A DNA stretch of 64,000 nt from Daphnia carinata (lineage: Eukaryota; Arthropoda; Branchiopoda; Diplostraca; Daphniidae). Position 1 is the stretch's first letter. Every line of letters starts with the position of its first letter. The DNA is taken from the NCBI RefSeq assembly GCF_022539665.2, contig NC_081335.1, forward strand, positions 9,088,449-9,152,448. Direction: 5' to 3'. Positions 13,364-25,070 of this stretch are shown here, in pieces. The notes under the pieces were generated by a model, which had not been told where the DNA came from, did not search any database, and saw nothing but the letters and a program-made list of their open reading frames with translations. Position numbers and translations under genes: made by a program.

Positions 13364-13914
13364 TAGGGCGCGGCCCCGCGACGATCGGGAACGATTTTGG
13401 CCGAACCGCGCGGTTATTTTTTTTAAGGACAAACCGGTGTGGTTCGGTTTTCAAACAGATCGAACCGTTGTTTGATGGTTTATACAGGCAGTTTGTACCC
13501 GCGGTGTGAACTGAGGTTTACACTGCGGTTTTACACGGTTTGCACCATGGTTTTACGGTTGGCAACGTGGATTTACGGTTTGCATAGGGCAATACATCAG
13601 TAACAGGCTTGTCGCTAGATGGCGGATAGATCGATCAATTTTCGATCGCGATGCCTACAAGTCTGATAGGAAATTTGATTTATAACAAGTTGCTGACCGC
13701 CATTACGCTCACAACAATTAGTGATAATTACTTTATTTGTAATTTCAGCAAAATTAAAAAAAAAAATTTAAGGGCGGTTCAAACCGGTTTTGCCCAGTTG
13801 CAAACCGAAAACCAAACCGCACTCAAAAATGGCTAAACCGAACCGATGGTTTGACGATTTTAAAATGAAAAACCGCGGTTTGCCCCGATCAAAGACGATC
13901 GGGGCCGAGCCCTA
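13364..13914. mobile_element. 551-bp non-autonomous TIR element (MITE-like)
   Basis: The left end reads TAGGGCGCGGCCCCG and the reverse complement of the right end reads TAGGGCTCGGCCCCG, so 14 of 15 terminal bases match in inverted orientation. If TA is a target duplication, the element proper is 13366-13912. The body is packed with short AACCG/CGGTTT words in both orientations, which would fold extensively. No transposase is encoded. No 8-bp duplication is visible, so superfamily is left open. Confidence 0.7.
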
Positions 13915-14006
13915 ATTGTGAGTAGCAGCGCCGCTTTTAGTTTTATTTTTCCGTATTGGAGGCAGCATGACAACGTCGTTTCCTCCTTTACATTTGGCGG
14001 CAGCAG
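13915..14006 (+). repeat. Truncated 5' LTR end and primer binding site of a gypsy element
   Basis: The sequence ends in CCTTTACA at 13992 and is followed after two bases by TGGCGGCAGCAG (13995-14006). The same arrangement, CTTTACA then TGGTGGCAGCGGG, occurs at 51,628-51,650 ahead of a related gag. This marks the 3' edge of a 5' LTR and the primer binding site. The rest of the LTR is missing and the preceding MITE abuts it. Confidence 0.55.
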
Positions 14007-14009
14007 TTT

Positions 14010-17000
14010 TTGAACTCACTTATAATGTCGTTGTATACAGGTGCTAAGCCTAAGACAAAACGTACCTTTTTCCAAAAAGCTGGCAAATCTGATGACATTT
14101 TCACGAAAGTTTTTGATAATCCAAATTCTGCAACAAAATTAACTCAGTCTGACACTTATATGACCTTCAGTCCCTTACCCTTGCGAAAGAGATCTACCCG
14201 TCCTACACTCAATTACGTACCCTTGAGTCAAGTAGATAACCCCGATGCTATTTTACGGTCCAAGCGGATACGTGTCCAAGACACCGATAGAACAAACGTG
14301 TCTGTTGTAGATAAAATTGCTTATTTCTTTTCACCAAAAAAATCGACAAAACAGTCTAATTTAACAATAAGTTGCGAAATTCCTAACGGAGAGTATACTA
14401 TGATAGAAAGTTAGAAACCATAGCTACAGAACTAAGCACTATTGTCCGGGCGACACAGACCGCCTCTATTCTTAAATCACGTAGCATAAGCGAAACCTCA
14501 AAAATCCGTCTAGTAACTGACGAAGCAGGAAAAACACAAAGAAACGTTCCGATAAATAACTGGGCTCTAGAAGAAACTATCACCGACCGACTAGTCAAGA
14601 AAATCAGCAAAGGAAATAACGAAACTATCATACCGCACTACGATTTGGTAGACAATCACGCGGACGAAACTGTCAGCGGAGGACTAGCAACAAACAAAAA
14701 TCCTAACACTCCATATCTTTCTCCAACGGCTTCCGATTCATTCTTCGAGTTAGTAGATCGCTTCTCAGGGCACATGCACATTGCAACACGAAATACCAGC
14801 ACTCCACCGGCAAATATTCAATCACACATGCTCAACTCCACCACAGAAGCAATTAACAGTCCTATACCTTTCGTACCGTACGTGGATATCGATAACATCC
14901 TTACAGCCTTAAGCAAACACAACAACGCTATCGGTGGACACGAAGAGAGGAACGATATCATCCAATATCCCCTAAAGACCAAACCAACGTATGGAAAAGT
15001 GGACTATTGCGACAAGGATCGTGACATTACACAAACAATATGCCCATCTACTTCGGCAGGAATAACAACGTATACGCCCAGCATATCCGCAAGCCAGTGC
15101 AATAATCAGCTATATCACAACGACATGAGAGGGAATCCCGTCCGAACAACAAATCCACTCTCTTCGACAGGCCATTCAGCGTGCATATCTGGAGATTTAC
15201 GACCAACACTCCCACTTCCCACTTCCACCTCACTTTTCCGACCTATTGCGCAAATTAACCGAACTCGTAGGGAGGACGAAACTTGCGGAAGCCCAAAAAG
15301 CCGCGCAATAGCAAGCGAATGATCTGATAGCCCTTTTGTGTGCATTGTGACCGCTGCCTTAATCGAGATCAAATCAATCGTCGAATTCATCAAAGTAACG
15401 GGTCAATTCGCGCAAACAGCGCAGACATCCACAAAAGTGCTCCGGAAGCAAGCCAACCCTAAGCAAGCGACACGCCAGGGAACTCACTCTCTTATACAGC
15501 CACTCGAAACCCTTGCAACGACTCTGAACAAAAAGCATCAGATAGCAATCACGCTATTCTCTACCAGAATCAAACAATTGATCAAACCCTTGTTAAACCT
15601 CAGCCGCGTTACAGTTCTTCCGCCGTCAGTGAGGGCCAAAGTTCAATTTCTCGGAATCCAAATACAAACCGCCCAGTTTATTACCCACCACAAGGAATAC
15701 AAAACCCTTAAACTATCGGGATTAATACTAACCGAGCTCAACATCTAATCCAAAACGACACATAAACATCGTATCCGAAGGGAGCGGACTATCAGACAAC
15801 CGAAGGAAATACAAACGCCTGGGGATACCACGGTGACCACTCACCCACCAAGAAGATCACAGACCAAGAGCTGTTATTCAAGGAAACAAGGGCCCACACT
15901 CGGATTTCCCAGAACAATCAAGAAATGGCATAACCATCAAATACTTACCGTAAAACCGAACAACGAAAAGGCAGGGAAGCTATCACCATGCTGAATCAAC
16001 TACAAAATTTTTCGGGGAGTCCCGCCGTTCGCTTCGATCGTTGGATCAAACTTTTCGACAACGTCGTAGATATATCCAACTGGTACAATTCCGAAATAAT
16101 TAGCATGCTGTCAACTAAAATGTCACGCGAAGCTTAGGACTTATTGCAAAATATCTTGGAATCCAGCGATACACGAGTACGAAGCCATAAAAAAACTCTT
16201 CCAAGAAAATTACCACGGTTTCGAAGACATCGACCTTTATCAAAGCCAGTTCGACGAAATTAAACGGAAGCCAAAAGATAATATTTTAAATTATGCTTAT
16301 AGATTAAAAACTCTCTATAAACGAGCTTATGCCTCTAATTATCAAGAAACGCCAGAAGAACAAACAACTCAATTAAGACTACTTCGTCAAAAATTTATGC
16401 AAGGGCTCGATCCCGAACTGCAAAACATTGTAAGACACAAAAAGGTGTCTAGCTTCGAAGAATTGGTGTCCATCACATAGAAATACGCCAAGCGCGTCCA
16501 GTCGGACACAATAGAAAAGGAAAAAACTAATATTTGTCAATGCAGTGACTAATACAGAAAATGATACAGCGATACTACAAGCAATCGAAAAACGATGTGA
16601 CCACATTAACTCAATCGCCTCCACCCTGAAGAAAGCCACCACGGAGCACACTCGACAGGAAACAAACACATCTCCTGATTTAAACAACAAATCAATCGCC
16701 TAACGGATGTCATTACGAATCTCGGCAACCTCATGCGAACAAACCTGCGCCAAGAGAATGGAATCCGCCACCCAATAAGAAGCAACTCCAATTATTACCC
16801 AAACCAATCGAAGCAAGTCAGTTTTTCAAGCCCCGCCCCTCGCAATACTTTAACTCGCCAAGGCCAAACGAGCGGATTCCGTCAGCCGTTCACAAACGCC
16901 TCCGGCCAAGGCGACGAAAATGTCTCAGTTCAGCAACCTTCCCAACAAAACAGGTCAATGCAAAACGCCGTAGGGTGCTCCAACTGCGGTCTCAATAACC

Positions 17001-17135
17001 ATAGCATCGAATCGTGCTTTCGATATTTAAAACGGCAGACAACACCAGGCACGCCACCTACCTTGTTACGTTTGCCAACAGTTGGGCCATATAGCAAAGT
17101 TTTGTCCCAATAAGAGAAACTTAATAAGGCCCAAC
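14010..17135 (+). pseudogene. Decayed Ty3/gypsy gag (capsid and zinc knuckles)
   Basis: A series of open frames in changing phase: 14010-14414, about 14402-15322, 15338-15748, a capsid-like stretch at about 15990-16550 and 16733-17113. The capsid part carries the usual retrotransposon gag look (NFSGSPAVRFDRWIKLF, later KPKDNILNYAYRLK) and has in-frame stops. A first zinc knuckle is CSNCGLNNHSIESC. A second CX2CX4HX4C knuckle (CYVCQQLGHIAKFC) follows one frame over near 17060-17105. Gag would coat the element RNA. At least four frame or stop defects make it non-functional. The capsid resembles the gag remnant at 39,881. Confidence 0.75.
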
Positions 17136-17221
17136 AAAACTAATGACTCTATGAATCAGGGAAACGAACAAGGGCCGGTCATAGAGTCAGGGCGACGGAG
17201 AATAGGCCAGTAAGCCCCGAA

Positions 17222-17626
17222 ATGTTACCATCAGTCGCAAAAATTGCAGCATTCAGTAAATCAGCAGCCCCACGACTTTCCGTTAAGATTCACAATACTC
17301 CGTTTAAAGCATTATTCGATACTGGCGCGGTCAGGAGCCTATTACATATAGATATTTTTAATCAAATAACGTCGGAACATCAACTAAGCTGCTCTGAGTC
17401 TGACGTAGAATTATACGATGTGCACAATAGGAAATTGTTCACATTAGGGATAGTCTCCCTACCTGTTGTTTACGGCGCCAATATACTAGACCAAGAATTT
17501 ATTGTCACGAATGGTATTTCCGATGCATGTATATTGGGTTTGGACGCCGCAGACAAACACGAGTTATTTTTGATGGCCGCTCTAAAACAATATTCCTTGT
17601 CCGTGACAGACCGGAAAGTAATCTAG
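17222..17626 (+). pseudogene. Gypsy-type aspartic protease of the same element
   Basis: A 134-codon frame with ALFDTGAVRSLLH, the DTGA active-site motif of retropepsins, and a C-terminal ILGLDAADKHEL-type motif. It would cut the Gag-Pol polyprotein. It is itself open, but it lies out of phase with gag and is followed by a stop at 17624-17626 before RT starts. The start codon is not meaningful because the protein is normally part of a polyprotein. Confidence 0.8.
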
Positions 17627-17946
17627 AAGTAAAACAAGAGGGTTTATTACCGAAGAGCCAAGAGCCAATAGTTAAAACAACCATGACTTATTAAGTTAAA
17701 AGGGTCTTAATTGCCCCCAGATCTTCTCAAGTCGCGGAGGCCACATTTCAGGAGACTGGCAATAATATGGACACCAGTTCTCTCTTTTTATTTCCCCAGA
17801 GTATGGATTTACCTGAGGGAATATTTATATGGGCGATTTTGTAAATGCTAGGAACAGAAACGGGAGATATCAGATCTTCGTGGAAAATAAATCCATAGGG
17901 CACATACTCTGCCGAAGGATAGTCCCCTAGGAGAGGTAGAATTTTC

Positions 17947-19264
17947 TTGTCATCTGATAGGCAAAGTATCATCAGGTCAAGAGTCTGCTTTCAGGCGAAT
18001 CCCCCTAACGAGGAACACGTACCAGAACCGGATACCGACCCCCAATATAAAAAACGTTTAGCGGCACTTCTTTATGAATTTACTGAACTATTTGCGACCA
18101 AAGACTCCGGATTAGGGAGTACAGGGTTGATTAAACACTTCATTGATACAGAAGGGAAAGGACCTATTCGACTTCGACCCTACCGTACAGGCCAGGGCCA
18201 AAAGGAAGAATTAGAGAAACAAATAAAAGAAATGTTGCAAGCGAACGTAATAAGGCATTCAACATCCCCATGGGCAACACCAGTAATCTTAGTACTTAAA
18301 AAAACAGGGGAAATTCGTTTTTGTATCGACTATAGGAAACTAAATACATTAACAAAGAAAGATTCTTACCCACTCCCAAGAATTGATAGCACTCTAGATA
18401 GACCGTACGGAAAGAAATTCTTTACAACCTTGGATCTGGCCTTAGGCTATTGGCAGATCGAACTAGAAGAATCACCTAAAGAAAAAACTGCCTTTATCGT
18501 AGAAAATAACCTATACGAATTTATTAGAATGCCGTTTGGATTATATAATGCGCCGGGTACCTTAATGCGCGATTAATGAACCATATATTAATAGATGTTG
18601 CAGGGCAGAAAGCCCTAGTTTATTTATATGACGTAAGCATTTTTTCCGACTCCTTCAAAAGCCATCTGAGCGACATTCGGGAAGTCTTCTCTTAAATTAA
18701 AAACGCAGGATTAAAATTAAAACTTAAGAAATGTCAATTCATGAAACTATAAGTTAATTATCTGGGGCATATCATTTCCACCGACGGTATCGGCCCGGAC
18801 CCAGACAAAATAGACAAAATGGCTAATTATGAAGTTCCAGCGTCAGTAGAAGAAGTACGATCCTTTTTAGGATTAGCTGGGTATTTCGACGCTTTATTGA
18901 AAATTTCGGAGCTATTGCCCAACCATTGAAGGCCAAAACCCATAAAAAGGCATTAAACAAGCCCTTCGTTTGGACGGATGACGATCAAAAGGCTTTCGAA
19001 AAACTACGTACATATTTAATCACTCCCCCACTATTAGCATACCCTAACTTCGACCTCGAATTTTTATTGTTCACCGATGCCTGCGATTACGGAATCGGCT
19101 CTGTTCTTTCACAGATACAGCACAGTGTAGAAAAACCCATAGCATACGCGAGTCGACAATTAAAACCGGCCAAACAAAAATACGCCAGTGTAGAAAAAGA
19201 AGCCTTAGCTGTAGTATTTTCTATTAAACACTTCCGGCACTACTTATTGGATAAACCACCCAGG
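17947..19264 (+). pseudogene. Gypsy reverse transcriptase and RNase H, truncated by an insertion
   Basis: RT signatures run in order: SPWATPVILVLKKTGEIRFC, DYRKLN, SYPLPRID, TTLDLALGYWQI, RMPFGLYNAPGT. The catalytic YLDD is altered to YLYD near 18624-18635, so the first aspartate is lost. Frameshifts and stops occur near 18575, 18694 and 18930. RNase H resumes at 18926 (FTDACDYGIGSVLSQ, YASRQLKPAKQKYASVEKEALA) and stops abruptly at the left TIR of the DNA transposon at 19259. The rest of RNase H and integrase are absent here. Dead by several independent lesions. Confidence 0.88.
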
Positions 19265-19645
19265 TAGCAAAAAATTCTCCAGCAACATTGCACCAAAGTC
19301 CTGCTGGTGTCGTATTGTAATACTGCCTCAATGTTTTTTAATAATGTGGCAATGTTGTTTTGCACCCACTTTTATGTTGCACTTCAATATTATTGCTTTT
19401 CCAATACTGAAGCAATATTGTTGTGCAACATTGAATGCTTGTATTGTAAATAGCCACACTATATTGATTGTTCTCGGTTTGTATTTCATATTATTAAACT
19501 AATGAATTAACTAGTTAAATTTATAATAAATTAATCAATATGAAGACGAACTGATAGACAAAACTTCTGTATTTACATATATAAACATATCTTGGTTACG
19601 AATGGACAGGATGAAAGCTCAGTGTAAATTGACATATAAATAACA

Positions 19646-21163
19646 TTAATCAGGATCTGACTCTATTGCAAGCGCAATTTGTACTGCCTCTTCTTCCTCT
19701 TCATCTGATGTCGATGACGCAGATTGTAATTTTTGGGGACTTCGCGAAATAGGGCCTATGATTTTCTTTTGACGGATTGGCGCACGCACCAGAAAAAGGG
19801 ATAGCTGTGTATCCATGTCGCTCGGACTGGTAAGTGGGTATCGCTTGAATACCGCATCTATATAATTTCATAAAAGAAGTCATGAGTAGCAGAAATAACT
19901 GGAAAAGTAAATAAATTACATACCTTTTACACATTTGTAAATTCTGGAGTGATCCATAAAAACTTTTTTGGGGTTCTCCTTATTTGCGTTGGTTTTTTTT
20001 AGTACGTATTGGGTTGCTACCTCTTTTGTAAGCAGCTTGTTCATGATTCCGTAAGCCATTTTAGGACCATCCACTCCACACGTACGATAGAGTTCCTCTG
20101 TGTTACAGTTTCTTCCATTTATACCAACAAATTCACAGGGAAAATACGACATTCACATTATACAACACACATACAAGACAATATTCAAACACACATAAAC
20201 TATTTACAACAAACATTAACACAAACATACACAACAATCGCGAAGGGAAGCCAGCAATCCTGCAGAGCTCCTTCTTAAGGACTAACGCGAGGGCGGCCAG
20301 CCAACGGCAGAGCCCCCTCTTAACGTCCTGTCGGACATCGGGCCAAATCCCGAGTCCCAGACTAACTAAACATAGAGGCCAGAGGTCGACTAAGGTTCGA
20401 CCTGACCTCTAAGGGTGAAAAGGTAACAGTAAGGGAGACAAGCACGGTAAGGAAGTCAAACACAACATGGCAGCACTTGCAACAAAGACAACAGAGGCCA
20501 ATAGTTGTAACATCTGTCTGCATTTAGAAACATTCAAGCAGTAAATTATTTTTAATTTTATCCTAGAAATTTAAAAACACTTACAAATTTTTTTTTAACA
20601 CTTTGTTTCTCAAATTCTGATTCAGTTTTTCAATATCTTGAATATTCTGAATTGGCAACACCAGATCATCAGCTTCGTCTTCGTCGTCTGCTATGTCAAC
20701 ATTCGTCTTTGTCAATATTGACATTGTATTTTCAATTGCGTCTATTCGAGATTCAATTCTATCGAATCTCGCGTCAAAATTTTTCACGTGTTTTTCCAGC
20801 AGGTGTTTTATTTGCATCATGGTTAAGGTGAGGGCATGCCTATTGATAAATTTGAAGCAAAATGTTAGTTAACAAGCAGACGTATTGCAATTTAGAAGAC
20901 GTTACATTGTATAGGCAAAGGTAATAAATGGTGAAATTTTACAATTACATAATTTAACAAAACAAAGCAAATTTGGCTTACGTTTTTGTCCTTTCAGCAG
21001 TATTTATAAGAGGTGGCGAATTAGGAAGTTCCCCTGTTCCAGTGACATCTATGTTATCAACATTCATGAATGCCGATAAACTTTGGTCAACGTCTGCTGA
21101 AAGTAAACTAAATGGTTTTAAAAAGGTATCTAACCCAAGCTTATGTTTTTTACCGTCTTGCAT
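19646..21163 (-). CDS. DUF4806-type protein encoded inside the DNA transposon (4 exons)
   Basis: Four exons on the minus strand: 21163-20982, 20839-20585, about 20097-19924, 19857-19646. Donors are GTAAGC, GTAAGT and GTATGT; acceptors end in AG. Exon 2 encodes a short coiled-coil (RFDRIESRIDAIENTMS) and an acidic linker, then LPIQNIQDIEKLNQNL. Exons 3-4 encode MAYGIMNKLLTKEVATQY, RIYKCVKDAVFKRYPLTS and an acidic tail ending SDPD and TAA. That order (LP..ed.ekLN, then a block ending in an Iy.cvkdAv-like motif) matches DUF4806 proteins, which often accompany this transposon group; their function is unknown. The exon 2/3 phase does not join cleanly at the acceptor I chose, so that border is uncertain. 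The start methionine is the first in exon 1 and earlier exons are possible. Confidence 0.6.
20153..20530. other. GC-richer segment inside the DUF4806 gene intron
   Basis: The intron between exons 2 and 3 contains a block (about 20230-20480) rich in GAGGGC, CGGCCAGCC and TCGGGCC words, unlike the AT-rich introns around it. No open frame or repeat ends were recognised. It may be a fragment of another insertion. Confidence 0.3.
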
Positions 21164-21317
21164 GCTAGAGGAAGTTGAAGATGAAGAGCAACAAAAACTT
21201 GAAAATGCTGGTGAGGAATGATGAGATGATGGTTCTACGTAATCAGATGCTCTTTTCTGGAAGACGAAGTGGATGCAAAAATTTCTGCAATGTGTAAAAA
21301 CATAGGTAATTTATGAA

Positions 21318-23030
21318 ATGTATGTTGCATGGTCTATTGAAGACAAAGTTAAGGACGAGCTTGCGTGTATTAAGTTCAAACACGGCCTTTCGCTAAGTGC
21401 AGTAGCGGACATAGCTTCACTTTTTCGCACGACTTGCGATATAAAATTACCTAGAGATCCTAGAACTATTTGTAGGACGGATATTGCGAAATGTGATCCA
21501 AACTTTGTGTACCTTGGACTTGAGACGGGACTATTGAAAAGGATAAAGATTCCAGGGTTTGGACTACGTAATAATTCGAAAGTTATTGAAATTCAAATAA
21601 ATGTGGATGGCATTCCCTTATTCAAGAGCAGCACGAGCTGCTTTTGGCCAATGCTATGTAAAATAGTTAATTCAGACGATTGTCGGCCATTTGTAGTTCA
21701 ATGCTATTACGGCGATTCAAACCCCCAAGCGCAAAGCATTATTTGGCAAATTTTCTTTCGGACTTTAAAAATATTGCTACAAATGGGTTGACGTGGAATG
21801 GGAAGAAGTTTCGGTTACAGTTAAAGTAAATCGTGTGCGACGCACCAGCATGTAGTTTTTTAAAAGCTATAAAAGGACATTCGGGGTACGGTTCATGTGA
21901 GCGCTGTATGGTCTATGGGCGATATTGGGAAAATAGGATTATTTTTGATGATCTAAATGTAGAACTGCGTACGGACAATAATTTTAGGTCGCGAATTGAT
22001 GAGAATCACCATGCGGGAATCAGTCCTTTTATAGAAATCGAGCGCCTCGACATGATTTATGATTTTCCGTTGGATTATTTGCATCTTGTTTGTCCTGGTG
22101 TCATGCGCCGGTTAATTAAACACATTTGGAGAGGCAAAAAATTCCGCACTGCCTTTCAAGCCAACAAATTGTTTTATTTAATAACAAAATGAAGGAATGC
22201 GCAGCAATGCTACCATCTGAATTCAATCCAAGTGTCGCCCGATTGAAACCCTAGCTCATTGGAAAGCGGTAGAATTTAGGACATTCCTGCTTTATGTCGG
22301 CCCAATTGTTTTGAAAACAATTCTTTCGGAAGAAAAATATGAGCATTTTCTTTATTTTCACGTGGCAACCCGAATTTTAGCACATCCTCAATCTACCGTA
22401 GACCAAAGCAAATATGCAGGCGAATGTCTTCGTTATTTCGTGGGTGAGTTCCAGCGGATTTATGGAACTCAACATCTTGTGTACAATGTTCATTCATTGA
22501 TACATTTAGCTAAAGATTGTTTGATTCATGGCCCTCTAGATTCATTCAGTGCGTTTTCTTTTGAAAGTTACCTTGGTAAGATTAAGCGATTGATTCGGGC
22601 CGCTAAGTTGCCTCTCGCTCAACTGAAACGTCGCCTTTCTGAAATAGATTACGTCGATGATATCGGAGCAAGGTCTAATGATTATAACTATCATTCACGT
22701 GGTAAACATCTGGAAATAGGGACTCTTGATGTGTCGAAAAAATCAGAAAGATTTTGCATTACAAGTGATGGCTTAGCGTTTGAGATATTATCGGTATCGG
22801 AAAGGTATGTTGTAGCATCTCAGCTGCAATTTTGCGTATGTCGTCGAGGAAACAAGATCGAAGTTTTCAATACACCAGTAAAGGCTTCCCAAATAAATAT
22901 TTTCTTGACAGAAGGAATATCTCCATCTCGTCGTTTCCCAATTGAAAAATTTGATAAATGTGTTAAGTGTGTGGTGTTTCCATATAATAAGCGACAAAAT
23001 GTTGTTTATCCTCTTTTGCATAAGCCGTGA
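21318..23030 (+). pseudogene. TNP2/CACTA-like transposase, frame-broken
   Basis: Three open blocks: 21318-21791, 21833-22192 and 22311-23030. Block 1 carries INVDGIPLFKSSTSCFWPML, the first catalytic-region motif of this animal transposase group. Block 2 starts VCDAPACSFLKAIKGHSGYG followed by CERC, and later has FPLDYLHLVCPGVMRRLI. Block 3 has the C-terminal region (YNVHSLIHLAKD, SAFSFESYLGKIKR). A frameshift near 21750, a TAA near 21828 and a frameshift near 22235 separate them. The enzyme would cut and paste the element. As read it cannot be made in one piece. The N-terminus upstream of 21318 was not recognised. Confidence 0.7.
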
Positions 23031-23790
23031 ATGAATGTATTCCCACTCAGGTGAACCAATGTTTGTTTTTCTGCGCATCTTAAAACCTATGGATATGTCA
23101 TGCTAATATACTGTTTGTACTTTAAAACGTGTGTTGAAACAAATTTTTATCAGAATCACATTTTAAAATCATTTTTGGTCACCATTAAATAATTCTTTAT
23201 ATCACATTACCAAATTTGCATGTTGATTAAGGTGATGAAGTTTTTTTATTAATATTTCAACGGAAACAATCAAACAATGCCTAGAATGCAATATCCCGTT
23301 AACATTGCAAAAGCAATGTACATGAAATAGTAACTGACTATGGCTTATTCAATCCTTCGATTCAAACACTCACCCAATATTGCCTGAAGGTTGCGCAAAA
23401 AATACAATAATGAAAGTAAAAAACAACTCTCCGGCAACATCGCTGCACTATTTTTTGCTACCTGGGAAGTAAACCAAACGAAAACCAGAGAAAAAAAAAC
23501 AAATGAAAAGGGGTGTCGTGTAAAAAATACTGAAAAAGCCAGAAATAAAACAAAAGTCAAAAGAACGGACGAAGACCAGAGAAAGAGAAGCCGTGACGCA
23601 CATGATAGATACCTGTGAAGAGCTACCGGGTTAGCTACCGAGATAGCTTCTCCGGCACCTCCGCCACCGACACCATTGAAGAATCCATTAGTCCCGACGC
23701 TGCCCATTTCTTTATCCGACGAATACGAGCCTTTGCCGCTCTCATTGCTTCCTTGCCTTTGGTATGTGGGGGGCACGGGCTGCACCATTC

Positions 23791-23841
23791 ATTATATTTG
23801 CATTATATTTGCATTATATTTGCATTGATTATATTTGCTGC
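23791..23841 (+). repeat. Short tandem repeat of ATTATATTTGC
   Basis: Four copies of an 11-base unit, the last separated by ATTG, within an AT-rich stretch. Confidence 0.8.
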
Positions 23842-24495
23842 AGTACAAAATGGAAAGTTAATAGTTAATAGTAATAATAATTAAGTCTAGTAAGTAGAAT
23901 ATAACAAAATAATTATTGTATAGTTATATTTTAATCAAATAAAATTCTTAATTAAATAAATCTTAATTTAAAAAATTATATATTTATATGGTTAGAATGC
24001 GTAAAGTTGTATTTAGAAAATTAAATAGGAATCTGGCCGCTAGATGGCCATAGCTGTAAAAAAAAAGCTCGAATTTTTTTTTCTTTTGGTAAAACGGTTT
24101 GCCATACAAACCCAATTTTCACCTTTATACTGACAAATGCCTTTTTCGTTCTTTCCAAATCTTGTGCCTCGAAATGCCAGTCCGTCGTGGTTTCAAGCAG
24201 ATAAACCAAGTACACAATGACAAACTATTTAAAAATAGAATTTAAAAAGCTGGGGACCATTCCAGTTTTAATGTTTCCTTGTTAATAGTTGATGAGGAAA
24301 ACGAAGTGACCCAGTTGGAGCAAGAACACCAAATTTGGGTATGGATGCTTTTTCCTTTGTATTTCGTGATAGTCACTAAATTGCCTTCAGATCTGTACAT
24401 GTGGTTAGTGAATTTAGTTTTACAATTGTTTTTCTTTATTATGTTAAAATACCATGCAGCTGAACTCAGTAGCTACGAAGAACGGTCAACCCTAT
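23842..24495. other. AT-rich sequence, no gene recognised
   Basis: Long AATTA-type runs. One open frame (24279-24554, +) has a hydrophobic middle (LFPLYFVIVTK) but runs into the palindromic repeats, and I give it no function. Confidence 0.4.
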
Positions 24496-24592
24496 TGCCA
24501 TGTCAGGCTGACATGGCAGTAAGATACGAAATGGCTATTGCCATGTCAGGTTGACATGGCAAATTCGCCTACTACGGCTATTGCCATGTCAA
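24496..24592. repeat. Tandem palindromes of TTGCCATGTCA
   Basis: Two near-perfect hairpins (24496-24518 and 24538-24562), each pairing TGCCATGTCA with TGACATGGCA across a 1-5 base centre, are followed by a third half-copy at 24581-24592. The copies are spaced about 42 bases apart and each is preceded by CTA or GGCTA. Confidence 0.85.
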
Positions 24593-25070
24593 ATGCAGTT
24601 ACATACGCTTGATATCAAGGGTATATATAAATATGTATGCTTCTATATATTGAAATAATAATAATTGTAATATAATTTTGTAACTCTTCTTGAAGAGTTA
24701 TAAAATTAAATGGTTATTTTGTGTTCATATGTAGATTTATGTTTTTCCCCATAGTTTCGCTTAACTTTTTATATGTAATGTATTATTTACCGATTTTGAA
24801 ATACTAAAGAAAAGTTAACTAGATTGGGACTGCAATACAATTTCACCTATTTTAACGAAGTCACAACGATGTTTATGATATATCAATAATACAGCAGACG
24901 CTTTTGTCACACGGTAAATATTTTTCCCCAAAAAAACTCTCTTATCCACCCTTTTTATTTCTAAATATTTTATATAAATATTGTATCCAATAAAACAAAC
25001 ATTTTTCAAATAATTTTTTATTCTCTAAATGTGTATATAAATTCAATACAAATAACAATGAATATTCGAA

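Larger units (their letters stand above)
19259..23466. mobile_element. 4.2-kb TIR DNA transposon with transposase and DUF4806-type gene
   Basis: The left end reads CCCAGGTAGCAAAAAAT (19259-19275) and the right end is its exact reverse complement (23450-23466). Subterminal regions on both sides hold many CAATATTG / GCAACATTG words, as is common where a transposase binds. Between them lie a divergent gene pair: a transposase remnant on + (21318-23030) and a spliced gene on - (19646-21163). It sits inside the RNase H gene of a gypsy element. The flanking bases show no clear target duplication. The transposase looks like the TNP2/CACTA-like animal group, although the ends do not start with CACTA. 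Confidence 0.8.

Noticed and set aside
13651..13836. 61-codon open frame inside the 13.4-kb MITE
   Set aside because: Short, no motif, built largely from the element's AT-rich centre and AACCG words.
19259..23466. Target site duplication AAACCA at both transposon edges
   Set aside because: AAACCA adjoins the left end but starts four bases away from the right end, so it is not a clean duplication and is probably chance.
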